A DNA stretch of 33,046 nucleotides from Nitrospirota bacterium. GTDB lineage: Bacteria; Nitrospirota; Thermodesulfovibrionia; UBA6902; DSMQ01. Shown one piece after another: positions 1-9,330 of this stretch. The notes under the pieces are model-generated. The model was not told the DNA's origin. It saw only the letters and a list, made by a program, of their open reading frames with translations, and searched no databases. Both the position numbers and the translations under genes were made by a program. The stretch's first letter is position 1. Every line of letters begins with the position of its first letter. The stretch covers positions 1 through 33,046 of the forward strand of contig JACRGX010000009.1 of the NCBI GenBank assembly GCA_016212185.1, read 5' to 3'.

Positions 1-1656
1 AATCCCTTTATAGAACGGCCTTTCATACGTTGAGTAAAAATACGGCGTATATGCCTTGAACTCAGCGGCGCATGTATCAACAATTTTGTATACGGCTTTT
101 ATCTGACTGCTCTTTCTGAACTCCCTGATTTTCTTCTCGTCTATCTGAAGAAGTGATGCAAGCCTTTTGTCGGAAAATCCGTATTCCTTCGCCTCCCTTA
201 AAATTTCTATATGCTCATCCTTCAGCCTTCTGCCTTCAACTTTTTTAATCTCCTCCTCCATCTCAACAATTTCCCTGATATTATGAAGAAACCACGGGTC
301 AATGCCGGTCAGTTCATATATTTCATCCACAGTCATTCCAATCCTCATGGAATGCGCAATATACCAGATGCGCTCCCAGTTCGGGATCTTGAGTTTAGTC
401 CTTGTCTCATCAATATCCGCCTTCAAAGGCTCAAAACCGGAGCTGTCTATCTCAAGGCTTCTTATCGCCTTCTGCAATGATTCCTTAAAGGTCCTGCCTA
501 TTGACATGACCTCTCCCACGGATTTCATCTGCGTTGTAAGCACAGCGTCAGCCTCGGGAAATTTTTCAAAGGCAAACCTCGGGAATTTCACGACAACATA
601 GTCTATCGCCGGCTCAAACGATGCAGGAGTTTCTTTTGTTATGTCATTGGGGACTTCATACAGTGTCAATCCCACCGCCAGCTTGGCGGCTATCCTGGCT
701 ATCGGAAATCCTGTTGCCTTTGACGCCAACGCAGAGCTTCTTGACACCCTCGGATTCATTTCAATAACAACCATACTGCCGTCTTTCGGATTAACCGCAA
801 ACTGTATGTTTGAACCGCCCGTGTCAACGCCTATCTCGCGTATTATGCTGATTGAGGCGTCTCTCATCATCTGGTATTCCTTGTCTGTAAGCGTCTGAGC
901 AGGCGCAATTGTTATGGAATCGCCTGTGTGTATGCCCATGGGGTCAAAGTTTTCAATGGAGCAGATGATAACGACATTGTCCCTGCAGTCCCTCATGACC
1001 TCAAGCTCAAACTCCTTCCAGCCAATAACGGATTCCTCCACAAGCACCTGATGCACAGGGCTGAGCTGAAGCGCCCTGCTGATATTTTCCTTGTATTCAT
1101 CAATGTTGTAGGCAATGCTTCCGCCTGTGCCGCCAAGCGTGAAAGAAGGCCTTAATATAGCAGGGAAACCGACGTATTCAATTGCCTTTAGTCCATCTTC
1201 CATGGAGCCCACATATCTGCTCTTCGGCGTCTCAAGCCCTATGCTGTTCATTGCCTCTTTGAATAATTCCCGGTCCTCCGCTTTTTTTATAGCATGAAGT
1301 TTTGCGCCTATCAACTCCACCTTATATTTTTCAAGCACGCCTTTCTCAGAAAGTTCAACCGCAAGATTCAGCGCAGTCTGTCCGCCCATTGTCGGCAGGA
1401 GCGCATCAGGCCGTTCTTTTTTTATTATCATTTCAAGAATATCCGCAGTAAGCGGCTCAACATAAGTGACATCCGCTATTTCAGGGTCTGTCATGATTGT
1501 GGCAGGATTTGAATTTACAAGAATGACTCTGTAACCCTCTTCGCGGAGCGCCTTGCACGCCTGAGTTCCTGAATAATCAAACTCGCAGGCCTGCCCGATG
1601 ACTATGGGTCCTGAGCCAATCAACAGTATGCTTTTTATGTCAGTTCTTCTTGGCAT
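1..1656 (-). CDS. carB: Carbamoyl-phosphate synthase large subunit, N-terminal half (cut by window edge)
   Basis: This is the large subunit that makes carbamoyl phosphate from bicarbonate, ammonia (delivered by CarA) and two ATP, the first step of pyrimidine and arginine synthesis in the cytoplasm. The 552 visible codons begin [20 protein letters not shown], the typical CarB start. They cover the first ATP-grasp (carboxyphosphate) domain, including the [18 protein letters not shown] stretch near residue 300, and continue into the helical oligomerisation domain. CarB is normally about 1,070 residues, so roughly half lies beyond the left edge. The ATG is preceded by AAGGACG, a reasonable ribosome site. 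It is the last visible gene of the pyrR-pyrB-pyrC-carA-carB operon, 47 bp after carA. No disruption is seen in the visible part. Confidence 0.97.
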   Translation of the reverse strand, partial: MPRRTDIKSILLIGSGPIVIGQACEFDYSGTQACKALREEGYRVILVNSNPATIMTDPEIADVTYVEPLTADILEMIIKKERPDALLPTMGGQTALNLAVELSEKGVLEKYKVELIGAKLHAIKKAEDRELFKEAMNSIGLETPKSRYVGSMEDGLKAIEYVGFPAILRPSFTLGGTGGSIAYNIDEYKENISRALQLSPVHQVLVEESVIGWKEFELEVMRDCRDNVVIICSIENFDPMGIHTGDSITIAPAQTLTDKEYQMMRDASISIIREIGVDTGGSNIQFAVNPKDGSMVVIEMNPRVSRSSALASKATGFPIARIAAKLAVGLTLYEVPNDITKETPASFEPAIDYVVVKFPRFAFEKFPEADAVLTTQMKSVGEVMSIGRTFKESLQKAIRSLEIDSSGFEPLKADIDETRTKLKIPNWERIWYIAHSMRIGMTVDEIYELTGIDPWFLHNIREIVEMEEEIKKVEGRRLKDEHIEILREAKEYGFSDKRLASLLQIDEKKIREFRKSSQIKAVYKIVDTCAAEFKAYTPYFYSTYERPFYKGI

Positions 1657-1667
1657 TCGTCCTTAAA

Positions 1668-1695
1668 AGTGTCAGAAAGCAGAGTCTTTGACACT
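1668..1695 (-). other. Hairpin in the carA-carB gap
   Basis: AGTGTCA and TGACACT form a perfect 7-bp stem around a 14-nt loop. On the transcribed strand the stem is followed by TTTT and then the carB ribosome site. It could lower carB expression or be a processing point. The stem is AT-rich and the T run short, so it is a poor terminator. Confidence 0.4.
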
Positions 1696-1703
1696 ATCTT
1701 TAT

Positions 1704-2882
1704 TCACATCCCTTTAATCATTTCCCTGAACCTCTCAAACAAATACACGGAATCATTCGGTCCGGGTCCCGCCTCGGGGTGATACTGGACTGAAAACACG
1801 GGAAGCTCCAAATGCTTCATGCCTTCCTCGGTCCCGTCGTACAAATTTTTATGCGTAAGTTCCACCTGCTCTTTAAGTGTTTTTATATCAACACAGTAAT
1901 TGTGATTCTGCGATGTTATCTCAACTTTTTCCGTTGCAATATCCATCACAGGATGATTCCCTCCGTGATGGCCGAATTTCAATTTATACGTCCTGCCTCC
2001 CATCGCAAGCCCTAAAATCTGATGTCCGAGGCATATGCCGAACACAGGCTTTTTGCCTAAAAGTTTCTTTACATTTTCTATCGCATAAGTAACCGTCTGC
2101 GGGTCCCCGGGTCCGTTGCTCAAAAGTATTCCGTCGGGATTCATCTCAAGCGCCGCCTCTGCCGGAGTTTGTGCAGGCACAACTGTTATATCAAAACCGG
2201 CATCTGCAAGGTTTCTTAAAATATTAAACTTAACTCCAAAATCATAAACAACCACTTTGGGGGGATAAGGGGTTAGAGTTTGGGGGTTGGTATGTTCTTT
2301 TTTATCAATCCCTAAGCCCAAATCCCAAATCCCTGCGTCTGACTGCCGTTTCCACACGCCCTCTGTCCATTTATATGATTTTTCCGCGGTTACTTCCTTT
2401 ACAAGGTCTGCGGCAGAGATTCCAGGATGCTTCCTGACCTTTTCTAAAAGACTTTCAGGATTGAAATCAACTGCTGAAATTATGCCCATTTGCACGCCGT
2501 TATCCCTTAAGTGAGCAGTAAGCGCCCTTGTGTCAATGCCTGAAATGCCGGTTATTTTATTTTCTTTAAGATAGTCATTGAGGTTTTTCTGAGAACGCCA
2601 GTTGCTGTGGAAATTAAGATATTCCTTAACGATAAAACCCTCAACATTAGGTTGTTTTGACTCAACATCTTTATCATTTATCCCATAGTTCCCAATCTGC
2701 GTGTAAGTCATTACGACTATCTGCCCCTTGTAAGAAGGGTCTGTAATGATTTCCTGATAGCCTGTCATTGAGGTGTTGAAGACGACCTCGCCTATGACTT
2801 CGCCTTCATAGCCGAAACTCCTGCCCTCAAATACCGTCCCGTCTGATAACACTAAAAGCGCTTTTGCTTTATTCAAGCTCAT
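1704..2882 (-). CDS. carA: Carbamoyl-phosphate synthase small (glutaminase) subunit
   Basis: CarA hydrolyses glutamine and channels ammonia to CarB. The N-terminal CPSase small-chain domain is followed by a class I glutamine amidotransferase domain with the nucleophile Cys in [11 protein letters not shown] and the catalytic His-Glu in [11 protein letters not shown] near the C terminus. I prefer the ATG at 2882, giving about 392 residues; an in-frame GTG at 2891 is an alternative, and neither has a strong ribosome site. Between the two domains the protein carries about 30 linker residues where I would expect 10-17. The extra part is encoded by tandem 7-bp repeats (listed separately) and is rich in Pro, Thr and Gly. 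The gene is co-directional with pyrC upstream (115-bp gap from the ATG) and carB downstream. Confidence 0.96.
   Translation of the reverse strand: MSLNKAKALLVLSDGTVFEGRSFGYEGEVIGEVVFNTSMTGYQEIITDPSYKGQIVVMTYTQIGNYGINDKDVESKQPNVEGFIVKEYLNFHSNWRSQKNLNDYLKENKITGISGIDTRALTAHLRDNGVQMGIISAVDFNPESLLEKVRKHPGISAADLVKEVTAEKSYKWTEGVWKRQSDAGIWDLGLGIDKKEHTNPQTLTPYPPKVVVYDFGVKFNILRNLADAGFDITVVPAQTPAEAALEMNPDGILLSNGPGDPQTVTYAIENVKKLLGKKPVFGICLGHQILGLAMGGRTYKLKFGHHGGNHPVMDIATEKVEITSQNHNYCVDIKTLKEQVELTHKNLYDGTEEGMKHLELPVFSVQYHPEAGPGPNDSVYLFERFREMIKGM
2260..2333 (-). repeat. Heptamer repeat array inside carA
   Basis: On the coding strand, 2333 to 2306 is four consecutive 7-mers of the type GGGATTT (twice), GGGCTTA and GGGATTG. 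After an 18-nt spacer, 2287 to 2260 is four more of an ACCCCTA-like type. The array lies in the interdomain linker, stays in frame and contains no stop codon. The 7-bp phase is read directly from the sequence. Confidence 0.75.
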
Positions 2883-2950
2883 AATATTCACGGCGGGTTT
2901 CTAAATAAAAAGGCTTAAGACTGCCGCTCACAGGCTTCCATGAAAAACTT

Positions 2951-2989
2951 TTTTGACTTGACCGCTTGAACCCATGACCCCTTGAACCC
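2951..2989 (-). repeat. Octamer repeat array between pyrC and carA
   Basis: Read on the minus strand, 2989 to 2958 is four successive 8-mers related to GGGTTCAA (units 1 and 3 are identical; units 2 and 4 are GGGGTCAT and GCGGTCAA), trailing into AGTCAAAA. It begins 8 bases after the pyrC stop codon. It resembles the heptamer arrays of this window but with period 8. Confidence 0.65.
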
Positions 2990-2997
2990 TTTGTTTA

Positions 2998-4275
2998 TTA
3001 TTCCCATTCGTAGATTTTTCCCTTGGATACGGTCTTTAAAACTGCGCCCTTTAACTGCCATCCTTTAAACGGCGTGTTTTTACCCTTAGATAAAAACCTG
3101 TCCGGCTCAACGATGAACTCCCCGGAGAGGTCTATTACAGCCAAATCTGCATCTGCGCCTTCCGCAAGTGTTCCCTTTGGAATTCCTATTATTCCTGAGG
3201 GAGTTACGCTCATTTTCATGATAAGTTGCTTTAAGCTTAAAACCCCTTGTTCCACCAGTTTAAGCCCTAAACTGAATGCAGTCTCAAGCCCTGAAATTCC
3301 AAAAGAAGCAGCGTCAAATTCCTTATTGTACTTATCATCTATGTGATGGGGTGCGTGGTCGGTTGCAATCACATCAATTGTGTTATCTTTCAACCCCTGC
3401 TTGACGGCCTCAACATCCCTTTCTGTCCTTAACGGCGGATTTACCTTTGCGCTTGTATTATAGTTATTAACCGCATCTTCGGTAAGACAGAAATAATGCG
3501 GGCATGTCTCTGCAGTTACACTGATGCCGCGTTCTTTTGCATCCCTTATCAATCTCACCGAACCCTCTGTTGATACATGCGCAATATGAAGCCTTCCGCC
3601 TGTGAGTCCTGCCAGCGCAATGTCCCGCGCAACCATCACTTCCTCTGCCGCCTTTGGAATTCCCCTTAAGCCGAGCGTGGTTGAAATAAATCCCTCGTTT
3701 ATTACACCGCCCTCAGACAGCTTTAAATCTTCGCAGTGCGAGATAATCAGGACATTAAATATTTTTGAATACTCAAGCGCCCTCCTCATGATAAGGCTGT
3801 TCGTAACAGGCCTGCCGTCGTCTGAGAAGGCGATGCAGCCCGCCTCTTTCATCATCCCCATTTCAGCAAGTTCTTCGCCCTTTTGCCCTTTTGTAATTGC
3901 GCCGATGGGATAAACAAAGCAAGCGCCCTCTGCATAATTTTTTCTCAGTATGAATTCAGTTACTGTCTTGTTATCATTTACGGGATTTGTATTCGGCATA
4001 CAGCATACAGACGTAAAGCCTCCCCTGACAGCCGCCATTGTGCCGGTCCTTATGGACTCCTTGTATTCAAAACCCGGGTCCCTCAGGTGGGCATGCATAT
4101 CAACAAGCCCCGGAATTACAATACATCCGGAGGCATCAATTATCTTGTCGGTTTTAGGTCCCTTTGCCTTCGGGTACACGCCCCGTATTTTTTTACCCTC
4201 TATAAGTATTTCATAGTGGCCGTCAATATTCTGCGCCGGATCAATAACCCTGCCGTTTTTTATAAGGATGCTCAT
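2998..4275 (-). CDS. pyrC: Dihydroorotase, class I
   Basis: Cyclises N-carbamoyl-L-aspartate to dihydroorotate, the third step of UMP synthesis. At 425 residues it fits the long, amidohydrolase-fold class I family. Visible metal and catalytic motifs are DMHAHLRDPG (residues ~59-68, the HxH pair), a His in IISHCEDL, another in LHIAHVSTEGS, and the late Asp/His motif VIATDHAPHH. PPLRTERD is the conserved substrate-binding region. The ATG is preceded by GGAGGGCTAACGGG, a good ribosome site. It lies 34 bp downstream of pyrB in the same operon. No anomaly is seen in the protein. Confidence 0.96.
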   Translation of the reverse strand: MSILIKNGRVIDPAQNIDGHYEILIEGKKIRGVYPKAKGPKTDKIIDASGCIVIPGLVDMHAHLRDPGFEYKESIRTGTMAAVRGGFTSVCCMPNTNPVNDNKTVTEFILRKNYAEGACFVYPIGAITKGQKGEELAEMGMMKEAGCIAFSDDGRPVTNSLIMRRALEYSKIFNVLIISHCEDLKLSEGGVINEGFISTTLGLRGIPKAAEEVMVARDIALAGLTGGRLHIAHVSTEGSVRLIRDAKERGISVTAETCPHYFCLTEDAVNNYNTSAKVNPPLRTERDVEAVKQGLKDNTIDVIATDHAPHHIDDKYNKEFDAASFGISGLETAFSLGLKLVEQGVLSLKQLIMKMSVTPSGIIGIPKGTLAEGADADLAVIDLSGEFIVEPDRFLSKGKNTPFKGWQLKGAVLKTVSKGKIYEWE

Positions 4276-4309
4276 CCCGTTAGCCCTCCATTAAGACAAT
4301 TATCAAGGC

Positions 4310-5233
4310 TCATTCCTTTACCCCCGAGAGCAAATATAATACAGCCATTCTTACTGCCAGCCCGTTTGTCACCTGCTCAAGAATTACAGACCGGGGACCG
4401 TCTGCCGCATCCGTGGAAATTTCAATTCCGCGGTTTATCGGTCCGGGATGCATGACCATTGCGTCGTCTTTTGCCAGTTTTAATCTGTCGCCGGTTAAAC
4501 CGTAAAGCTTAAAATATTCCTCAAGCGAAGGGAAAAAGCCCCTGTTCTGTCGTTCAAGCTGAATCCTCAGCGTCATAATAACATCTGCGCCCCTGATGCC
4601 TTCTTCCATAGAATTGTAAATATCAACCGGCAGATTATTAATCGCAGCGGGCATAAGCGTCGGAGGACCGATAAGCCGGACCTTTGCGCCGAGTTTTGTT
4701 AAACCGTATATGTTGGATTTTGCAACTCTGCTGTGCGCTACATCTCCTATTATCGCCACGGTAAGCCCTTCAATGTTCTCTTTGGAAGAGCGGATTGTAA
4801 ATAAGTCCAGCAGCGCCTGTGTCGGATGCTCATTGCTTCCGTCGCCTGCATTTATGACAGAGGCTTTAAGCACGCTTGAAAGAAAATGCGGGACGCCTGC
4901 CGAACCATGCCTAATCACTACAAAGTCTGCGCCCAGCGCCTGAATTGTCAACGCAGTATCCTTGAGGGTTTCACCCTTTGCTATACTGCTTGCCGGAACG
5001 GAAAAATTTACAACATCCGTGCTCAGCCGTTTGGCTGCAAGTTCAAATGAAGTCCTGGTCCTTGTTGAGGGTTCAAAAAAAAGGTTTACCACTGTTTTGC
5101 CTCTGAGCGTGGGCACTTTCTTTATGTCCCTTGCAAGAACATCCTTAAAAACCGCCGCAGTGTCAAGGATATTAATTATTTCCTCGGCAGAAAGGTCTTT
5201 AATCCCAAGAAGGTCTTTTGATTTAAGCATCAT
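4310..5233 (-). CDS. pyrB: Aspartate carbamoyltransferase catalytic subunit
   Basis: Condenses carbamoyl phosphate with aspartate, the committed pyrimidine step. The 307-residue protein has the carbamoyl-phosphate motif [12 protein letters not shown], then [22 protein letters not shown], and the C-terminal [10 protein letters not shown] (aspartate domain). No pyrI gene for a regulatory subunit is present in this operon, which fits control through PyrR. The gene starts with tandem ATG codons (5233 or 5230). A 70-bp heptamer array ends 3 bp before the start codon, so no Shine-Dalgarno sequence is visible; translation may depend on the upstream pyrR ribosomes or on an unstructured AT-rich leader. 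Confidence 0.97.
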   Translation of the reverse strand: MMLKSKDLLGIKDLSAEEIINILDTAAVFKDVLARDIKKVPTLRGKTVVNLFFEPSTRTRTSFELAAKRLSTDVVNFSVPASSIAKGETLKDTALTIQALGADFVVIRHGSAGVPHFLSSVLKASVINAGDGSNEHPTQALLDLFTIRSSKENIEGLTVAIIGDVAHSRVAKSNIYGLTKLGAKVRLIGPPTLMPAAINNLPVDIYNSMEEGIRGADVIMTLRIQLERQNRGFFPSLEEYFKLYGLTGDRLKLAKDDAMVMHPGPINRGIEISTDAADGPRSVILEQVTNGLAVRMAVLYLLSGVKE

Positions 5234-5236
5234 CCG

Positions 5237-5306
5237 TTATTCGTTATTTGTTATTTAGTAATTAGTTTCTATTCACTGTTCACTGATTACTGTTTACTAT
5301 TCACTG
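5237..5306 (-). repeat. Ten-unit heptamer array spanning the pyrR end and pyrR-pyrB gap
   Basis: On the minus strand, ten consecutive 7-mers run without a break from 5306 to 5237. CAGTGAA occurs three times, with related units such as TAGTAAA and CAGTAAT. The 3' half grades into TAAATAA, CAAATAA and CGAATAA. The array supplies the last codons and stop codon of pyrR (5287-5289) and ends 3 bp before the pyrB ATG. Confidence 0.8.
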
Positions 5307-5847
5307 TTTCTTCCGTGTCTTTGGCAATTAAGATTACTTCGTCCTCCATGTTTTCTTCTTTCAGATGGACTTCAACAAGATCGTCAAAATGAGTCGGCAT
5401 GTTTTTCCCTATATAATCAGGCCTGATGGGCAGTTCCCTGTGTCCCCTGTCAATAAGCACGGCAAGCTGTATGTTTGCCGGCCTGCCGAAATCAATAAGC
5501 GCGTCCATAGCCGCCCTGATGCTCCTGCCCGTAAACAGCACATCATCCACAAGCACAACTTTTTTGCCTGTAATTGAAAAGGTGATATCAGTCTTTCTCA
5601 CTACCGGCTGGTTTTTTTTGCTGTAGATGTCGTCTCTGTAAAGGGTTATGTCAAGTGAACCCACCTCAATGCGCCCGCCTTCAATGGCCTCAATCTGTGG
5701 GGCCAGCCTGCGGGCCAGGTGGACTCCGCCGCGCTGAATACCTACAAGGCACAGGTTCTCGGTGCCTTTATTCCTCTCAATAATTTCATGGGCAATTCTC
5801 GTAATCGCCCTTTCAAGGTCTTTGCTGTTTAATATCTCACGAGGCAT
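5287..5847 (-). CDS. pyrR: PyrR: pyr operon attenuator protein / uracil phosphoribosyltransferase
   Basis: PyrR binds pyr leader RNA with UMP or UTP and promotes transcription termination; many PyrRs also convert uracil plus PRPP to UMP. The PRPP-binding motif VVLVDDVLFTGRSIRAAMDAL and the conserved IDRGHRELPIRPDYIGKN stretch identify it. I choose the ATG at 5847 (protein begins MPREILNSKD, 186 residues). The in-frame ATG at 5877 falls in the loop of the leader terminator, and its extra ten residues would be encoded by the terminator and ribosome site. The last six residues and the stop codon come from the heptamer array. It is the first gene of the operon and so probably regulates itself. 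Confidence 0.95.
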   Translation of the reverse strand: MPREILNSKDLERAITRIAHEIIERNKGTENLCLVGIQRGGVHLARRLAPQIEAIEGGRIEVGSLDITLYRDDIYSKKNQPVVRKTDITFSITGKKVVLVDDVLFTGRSIRAAMDALIDFGRPANIQLAVLIDRGHRELPIRPDYIGKNMPTHFDDLVEVHLKEENMEDEVILIAKDTEETVNSKQ

Positions 5848-5960
5848 AAAAAAAACCTTTCCCCCTCCAAAGCGCATTCACTCTGAGAGCAGAAAGGTCT
5901 AAACTTGATGCCGTCCCCTTCAAGTCACCTTTCCAGCCTCTCAGTGCCAGCTTAAAGGTT
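5848..5960 (-). promoter_or_regulatory. PyrR-type attenuator leader (binding loop, antiterminator, terminator)
   Basis: Four complementary 6-mers alternate along the transcript: ACCTTT (5959-5954), AAAGGT (5932-5927), ACCTTT (5898-5893) and AAAGGT (5860-5855), the last running directly into eight T residues (5855-5848). Segments 1:2 enclose CTGAGAGGCT (5944-5935), matching the CNGNGAGGYU core of the PyrR binding loop. Segments 2:3 make a long antiterminator extended by CTGAGAG/CTCTCAG and ACTTGA/TCAAGT. Segments 3:4 extend through CTCTC/GAGGG into a terminator. This is the known Bacillus-type PyrR logic: UMP-PyrR stabilises 1:2, which frees 3:4. The terminator also covers the pyrR ribosome site (GGAGG, AAAGG). 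Confidence 0.88.
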
Positions 5961-5965
5961 AGCTA

Positions 5966-5994
5966 ATTATACAAATCCGGCAGCCCCGCGTCAA
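5966..5994 (-). promoter_or_regulatory. Sigma-70 promoter of the pyr operon
   Basis: A -35 TTGACG (5994-5989) and a perfect -10 TATAAT (5971-5966) are separated by exactly 17 bp on the minus strand. The predicted start at about 5959-5960 places the first attenuator segment at the 5' end of the RNA. It sits between the rpoD stop codon and pyrR. Confidence 0.88.
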
Positions 5995-6033
5995 TAAAAT
6001 TATATTAAAAACCAAATCAAACCACTTTTTAAT

Positions 6034-7527
6034 TTATTTCCTCGGCGCTTTCTCCATAAAACTTCTCAGCCATTTACTTCTCATAGGATGCCTTAGTTTT
6101 CTCAGCACCTTCATTTCAATCTGCCTTATCCGCTCCCTTGTAAGGCGGAATTCATCGCCGATTTCTTCAAGCGTATGCGGTGAGCCCTCCCCGATGCCAA
6201 AACGTCTTTTAATAACTTCCGCCTCCTTCACGGGCAAGGTCTCAAGCACTTTCTTCACCTGCTCCTGCAGATCGCTTCTGATAGCCAGATCCAGAGGAGA
6301 CAGCACGGCAGTGTCAACAACAAAATCCATCAGGCACCTGTCTTCATCATCGCTGACAGTGGCTTCAAGTGAAATGGGTTCCTTGGATATCTTGAGAATG
6401 GTCCTGACCTTCTCAATCGGAAGTTTCATCTTCTCCGCAATCTCCTCCATCAAAGGCTCCCTTCCAAACTCCTGCAGCAGCTCACGAGAAACCTTAGTGA
6501 ACCTGTTTATTGTTTCCACCATGTGCACAGGCACTCTTATGGTCCTGGCCTGATCGGCAAGGGCGCGCATCATAGCCTGCCTTATCCACCAGGTTGCGTA
6601 CGTGCTGAATTTAAAGCCTTTCCTGTATTCAAATTTATCAACGGCCCGCATCAGCCCGATATTGCCTTCCTGTATAAGGTCAGACAGAGTAAGTCCCCGG
6701 TCCATGTATTTCTTGGCAACGCTGACCACAAGTCTGAGATTCGCCTCCACGAGCGCCTGCTTTGATTCTTCAACCTGCTTTTCCGCCTGATGGATAGTCC
6801 TCACTGCCTTCCTGATTTCAGCGCCCTTTAATCCGAGGGCGGATTCTACCTGAGATATTTCCCTCCTGAGTTTTCTGTAATTACGGGACTTTTGGGAAAT
6901 TCTCTCCGCTTTTTTGTATAACTCCGCTGACTGTGCGGCAAATTTGCTGAATTGTTCAATAAACGCCGACATCACTGCATCCTTAAGACTAAGCTCCTTT
7001 ATCTTGCCGGTTATCTTCATCTGGATTTCTGATAATTTGCCCGCTGTCAGTGCTCGGTCTTTTTCGCCAATCCTCTTCTTCAGCTTTTTAATATACGGCT
7101 CTCTCCTGCCGTAAAGATTTTTCAGGGTTTTAATGGTATTCAGAAACCTCTTTAATGTCTCCTCTTCTTTCTCCGCCCCTTCCCAGTCAGTGATTATGCT
7201 TTTTATCGACACCCCGTTGTTCAGCAGTAAATCAGGAAGAGACAAAACCTTGCTTATCACAAAAGGCATCATAAAGATTATTCCCGCTGTCTTTTCCTTG
7301 CCCTGCTCAATGGTCATTGCTATCAGCATCTCGGCCTCCCTGGTAAGCAAGGGAACCTGACCTATTTCCTTGAGATATATTTTCAGAGGGACGTCAGCGA
7401 CAAGTTCTTTTGGAGGCGATTTCTTTTCCTCTTCATCTTCATGGATATCCTCTTCTGCTATTTCTTCAAATTTTTCAGGAACGCCCTCCTGCCTGTCCCA
7501 GATAGTGTCCAGATAGCCGTCTGTCAT
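6034..7527 (-). CDS. rpoD: Primary RNA polymerase sigma factor (sigma-70)
   Basis: Directs RNA polymerase to housekeeping promoters. Region 1.2 ([20 protein letters not shown], residues ~47-66) is followed by about 170 less conserved residues. Region 2 contains [36 protein letters not shown] and the -10 recognition helix [15 protein letters not shown]. Region 3 follows, then region 4.2 with [19 protein letters not shown]. At 497 residues it is short because sigma region 1.1 is reduced to an acidic N-terminal tail. Its start lies one base after the dnaG stop codon, and AGGGG upstream of the ATG serves as ribosome site. It is the last gene of the rpsU-yqeY-NIF3-dnaG-rpoD operon. The TTGACG/TATAAT promoter just downstream is of the kind it should read. 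Confidence 0.97.
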   Translation of the reverse strand: MTDGYLDTIWDRQEGVPEKFEEIAEEDIHEDEEEKKSPPKELVADVPLKIYLKEIGQVPLLTREAEMLIAMTIEQGKEKTAGIIFMMPFVISKVLSLPDLLLNNGVSIKSIITDWEGAEKEEETLKRFLNTIKTLKNLYGRREPYIKKLKKRIGEKDRALTAGKLSEIQMKITGKIKELSLKDAVMSAFIEQFSKFAAQSAELYKKAERISQKSRNYRKLRREISQVESALGLKGAEIRKAVRTIHQAEKQVEESKQALVEANLRLVVSVAKKYMDRGLTLSDLIQEGNIGLMRAVDKFEYRKGFKFSTYATWWIRQAMMRALADQARTIRVPVHMVETINRFTKVSRELLQEFGREPLMEEIAEKMKLPIEKVRTILKISKEPISLEATVSDDEDRCLMDFVVDTAVLSPLDLAIRSDLQEQVKKVLETLPVKEAEVIKRRFGIGEGSPHTLEEIGDEFRLTRERIRQIEMKVLRKLRHPMRSKWLRSFMEKAPRK

Positions 7528-7528
7528 T

Positions 7529-9232
7529 TTAATGCCCCTTTAATCCGAGCAGTTTTTGCTGCTCAATTTGCAGCGCCCGCAAAAGCCGGGCGTCTTTTTT
7601 TGACTCTGCATTTTTTACCTTATCCTGAATCTCATTTAACAGTCTCTGCCTGCGTTCTTTTTTGAAGCGGTTAAGGCAATCCTCAAGCGCCTTTTCCGCA
7701 TCATCAAAATCAGCGCGGAAGGAAAGCTCTGTAACAAAATTTTTTTCGTCATCCCGGCATTCTGAAAATAAAACATCATAATCCATCATGCCTTCCTTCA
7801 TCTTCTTAAAGACCGACCTTATGACAGGATGCTCCAAATCTTCCATTGAGACCGAATCAAAAATCCTTGCCGCCTTTTCAGGATAGTTGAGGAGCAGCCG
7901 CAATAAGTACGCCTCATGGGAAGGTCCCTGTCTGACAGGAGGCTTCATGCCCGGCGTCTGCGTATGCGCGCCTTTCAGTTTAGACGCCTTTATCTTCTTA
8001 AGTTCCTCCCTGACAAACATCTCGTTAATCCCGATGCCTTCAGACAACAATTTTATATAATGCCCCTGCCGGATGCTGTCCGGCACCCTTGAGATTACCT
8101 CAAGCGCCTCATTTGCCATCAGATGTCTGTCTGTCTTCTGCATTAAAAAGAAATCCACAACCGATACCGGGTTTTCAAGCAGGCCGTTAAAGGCCTCTTT
8201 TCCGTTTTTTCTTAAAAAACTGTCAGGGTCTTCTCCACGCGGCAGAGAAAGAACCATCACATTAAGTCCGCTCTCCAGCAAAATGCCGGCTGCGCTCTTT
8301 GCGGCCCGCACGCCTGCCTCATCGCCGTCAAAAACAAGGACTGCGTCCTCGGTAAATCTCTTAATCAGCTTTCCATGCTCCTGCGTCAGGGCCGTGCCGA
8401 GAGGGGCCACGGCGCTTGAAAATCCATACATATGAGCCGCTATAACATCAAAATAGCCCTCGGTAAATATTGCGTATCCTGATTTTTTGATAAATTCCTT
8501 GGCAAAGTTAAGCCCGTACAGGACCCGGCCTTTATTGAAAACAGGCGTTTCCGGCGAATTAAGATACTTGGGCTCATCATGCTGTGACAGGACCCTGCCT
8601 CCAAAGGCAATTACCTCGCCCCTGAGATCAAAAATCGGGAATATAATCCTGTGCCTGAATGTATCATAATTGCCGCTTGAACCGTAATGGACCAGCCCGG
8701 CTTTTTTCATAAGCTCTGCCGCATAGCCCTTGCCCTTGAGAAAAGAAAATAACGCATCCTTCCTGCCCGGGGCATAACCGATTGAAAAAGATTTTTGTAT
8801 TTCAACAGATATCCCTCTTTTTTTAAGATAGTTCACTGCATCGGGGCTGTGGGAAAGGGACTTTTGAAAAAATACCAGCGCATCTTTATTCAGGTTAAAC
8901 AGAATTTCCTTCTCGCCTGCCCTTGCGGCGTCATGCGGTGATTTTTTGAGCGTGACACCTGCCTTTTTGGCAAGGATTGCAGTCGCCTCATTAAAAGAAA
9001 GGTTCTCGTAACGCGTCAGGAAGGTAAAAATATCTCCGCCGCTTCCGCAGCCGAAACAATGGAATATCTGCTTTGAAGGGCTGACCATAAAGGATGGGGT
9101 TTTTTCCGTATGAAAGGGGCAAAGTCCCTTGTAGTTCTGACCGGCCTTTTTCAAGGCAACATACTCTGAGACTATATCAACAATATCCAGCCTGCTTTTT
9201 ATATCTTCAAGAGAGCTGTTATAAGAAGGCAT
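7529..9232 (-). CDS. dnaG: DNA primase
   Basis: Synthesises RNA primers for replication. The N-terminal CHC2-type zinc ribbon is visible as [11 protein letters not shown] followed by [11 protein letters not shown] (residues ~38-67). The RNA-polymerase core follows, then a TOPRIM domain with the catalytic Glu in FTEGYFDV and the metal-binding DGDEAG motif. The C-terminal ~140 residues should be the helicase (DnaB)-binding domain. The length of 567 is normal. No clear ribosome site precedes the ATG. A palindromic repeat half-element and an AT-rich stretch with TATAAT occupy the 98-bp gap upstream, so an additional internal promoter is possible but not shown. Confidence 0.97.
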   Translation of the reverse strand: MPSYNSSLEDIKSRLDIVDIVSEYVALKKAGQNYKGLCPFHTEKTPSFMVSPSKQIFHCFGCGSGGDIFTFLTRYENLSFNEATAILAKKAGVTLKKSPHDAARAGEKEILFNLNKDALVFFQKSLSHSPDAVNYLKKRGISVEIQKSFSIGYAPGRKDALFSFLKGKGYAAELMKKAGLVHYGSSGNYDTFRHRIIFPIFDLRGEVIAFGGRVLSQHDEPKYLNSPETPVFNKGRVLYGLNFAKEFIKKSGYAIFTEGYFDVIAAHMYGFSSAVAPLGTALTQEHGKLIKRFTEDAVLVFDGDEAGVRAAKSAAGILLESGLNVMVLSLPRGEDPDSFLRKNGKEAFNGLLENPVSVVDFFLMQKTDRHLMANEALEVISRVPDSIRQGHYIKLLSEGIGINEMFVREELKKIKASKLKGAHTQTPGMKPPVRQGPSHEAYLLRLLLNYPEKAARIFDSVSMEDLEHPVIRSVFKKMKEGMMDYDVLFSECRDDEKNFVTELSFRADFDDAEKALEDCLNRFKKERRQRLLNEIQDKVKNAESKKDARLLRALQIEQQKLLGLKGH

Positions 9233-9258
9233 TATTTTATATTCAAATTATAAGGAAA

Positions 9259-9281
9259 GATTCCGGACAAGCCGGAATGAC
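9259..9281. repeat. Half-copy of the GTCATTCC palindromic repeat
   Basis: ATTCCGG and CCGGAAT form a 7-bp hairpin around ACAAG, flanked by GTCAT on one side, giving a GTCATTCC-hairpin-GGAATC half-element. The same half-unit occurs in the two larger copies around the binding-protein gene at 15.9-17.1 kb. It lies in the 98-bp gap between the NIF3-like gene and dnaG. Confidence 0.6.
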
Positions 9282-9330
9282 AACCGCTTAATTTAATCAT
9301 TTTTAAACCGGACAGTAGCGATTCAAAAAA

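Noticed and set aside
5237-5306. Tandem repeats as a CRISPR array
   Set aside because: The units are 7 bp, degenerate and contiguous with no spacers, and no cas genes are present.
5848-5877. pyrR start at the upstream ATG 5877
   Set aside because: That codon is in the attenuator terminator loop with no ribosome site; the resulting ten residues would be encoded by regulatory sequence.
6005-6032. Inverted repeat TTAAAAA/TTTTTAA after rpoD as a terminator
   Set aside because: The stem has only A and T and a 14-nt loop, too weak for intrinsic termination.
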